Origin: Pseudomonas alkylphenolica
GTDB lineage: Bacteria > Pseudomonadota > Gammaproteobacteria > Pseudomonadales > Pseudomonadaceae
Direction of reading: 5' to 3'
Length of the DNA stretch: 64,000 bases
Assembly: GCF_004025535.1 (NCBI RefSeq)
Contig: NZ_QJRG01000047.1
Coordinates: 62,001-126,000, forward strand
Below the pieces are notes generated by a model. The model worked only from the letters and a program-made list of their open reading frames with translations, had not been told where the DNA came from and did no database searches. Position numbers and translations under genes: made by a program. Shown piece after piece: positions 63,444 through 64,000 of this stretch (its first letter is position 1; the number at the start of each line of letters is the position of its first letter).

Positions 63444-64000
63444 ATGCTCGAATTGACCGATGCCCAGATCGGCTCCTGGGTGGCCAGTTTCATCTTGCCG
63501 CTGTTTCGCGTGACCGCCGTGCTGATGACCATGCCGGTATTCGGCACCACGCTGGTATCGGCGCGCGTACGCCTGTATTTCGCCCTGGCGATCACCGTGG
63601 TGATCGTGCCTGGATTGCCGCCGATGCCCGTGGTCAACGCACTGGACCTCAGTGCGCTGTTGCTGATTGCCGAACAGATCATCATCGGCGCGCTGTTCGG
63701 CTTTTCGCTGCAGCTGTTTTTCCAGATTTTCGTGATTGCCGGGCAGATCGTGGCAATCCAGATGGGCATGGCCTTCGCGTCGATGGTCGACCCGGCCAAC
63801 GGCGTCAACGTGGCGGTTATCGGCCAGTTTCTGACCATGCTGGTGACCTTGCTGTTTTTGTCCATCAACGGCCATCTGGTGGTGTTCGAGGTGCTCACCG
63901 AGAGTTTCACCACCTTGCCGGTAGGCAGTGGCCTTTTGGTCAATCACTTCTGGGATCTGGCCGGGCGTCTGAGCTGGGTGCTGGGCGCTGCGTTGTTGCT
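63444..64000 (+). CDS. fliR: Flagellar export gate protein FliR, 3'-truncated by the window
   Basis: FliR caps the FliPQR gate helix. The window holds the first 185 codons and ends mid-gene; the full protein should be about 260 aa. Seen: N-terminal LELTDAQIGSWVASFILPLF, the conserved RVTAVLMTMPVFGTTLVSAR and VRLYFALAITVVIVPGLPPM, and MGMAFASMVDPANGVNVAVI with the family's conserved DP. ATG 63444 starts seven bases after the fliQ stop. flhB is expected next. Confidence 0.96.
   Translation, partial: MLELTDAQIGSWVASFILPLFRVTAVLMTMPVFGTTLVSARVRLYFALAITVVIVPGLPPMPVVNALDLSALLLIAEQIIIGALFGFSLQLFFQIFVIAGQIVAIQMGMAFASMVDPANGVNVAVIGQFLTMLVTLLFLSINGHLVVFEVLTESFTTLPVGSGLLVNHFWDLAGRLSWVLGAALL

Overview
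The window is a high-GC chromosomal segment of a Pseudomonas, most likely from the P. putida/P. fluorescens side of the genus. The basis is protein-level recognition of the bkd operon and CheR2-type methyltransferase, a gene order matching the P. putida flagellar locus, and two Pseudomonas REP elements (9230-9262, 59817-59844). No rRNA, tRNA, CRISPR array, insertion sequence or prophage was seen.

Layout. (1) 1-477: the end of a GGDEF diguanylate cyclase. (2) 534-7683: the branched-chain keto acid dehydrogenase operon bkdA1-bkdA2-bkdB-lpdV on the minus strand, its divergent Lrp-type regulator bkdR, and a glutamine-synthetase-family gene. (3) 7855-9207: an MFS transporter. (4) 9281-11852 (minus): flgZ(ycgR), flgN, flgM and flgA; then cheV and cheR on the plus strand (11922-13730). 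(5) 13978-25675: flgBCDE, a small secreted-protein gene, and flgFGHIJKL, making rod, hook, L/P rings and hook-filament junction. (6) 25758-41806: a flagellin-decoration island with three giant multidomain glycosyltransferases, a five-gene sugar-modification cassette (WbqC-like, two methyltransferases, FAD oxidoreductase, WecE-like sugar aminotransferase) and a FabH-like ketoacyl synthase. (7) 42058-45662: fliC, flaG, fliD, fliS, fliT. (8) 45833-50094: master regulator fleQ and the two-component pair fleS-fleR. (9) 50215-64000: fliEFGHIJ, the hsbA-hsbR-hptB signalling trio, then fliKLMNOPQ and the start of fliR, which runs off the end.

The regulatory hierarchy can be read from the DNA. Sigma-54 type sites (GG-N10-GC) precede flgA, flgB, flgF, fleS, fliE, fliK and fliL. 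FliA (sigma-28) type sites (TAAA-N15-GCCGATAA) precede flgM, cheV, fliC and possibly fliS. FleQ and FleR are the likely activators of the sigma-54 sites; FlgM, encoded here, would restrain FliA until the hook is complete.

The most unusual part is the island between flgL and fliC. Its three glycosyltransferases share a repeated two-module core in which several catalytic acidic motifs are degenerate. The cassette between them suggests an amino-deoxysugar, methylated and perhaps acylated, added to the short 286-residue flagellin. Also notable are overlapping opposite-strand FliA and sigma-54 promoters between cheV and flgA, stacked nested hairpins between cheR and flgB, a 62-residue exported protein gene between two terminators, and a possible leader-peptide/hairpin arrangement before the FabH-like gene.
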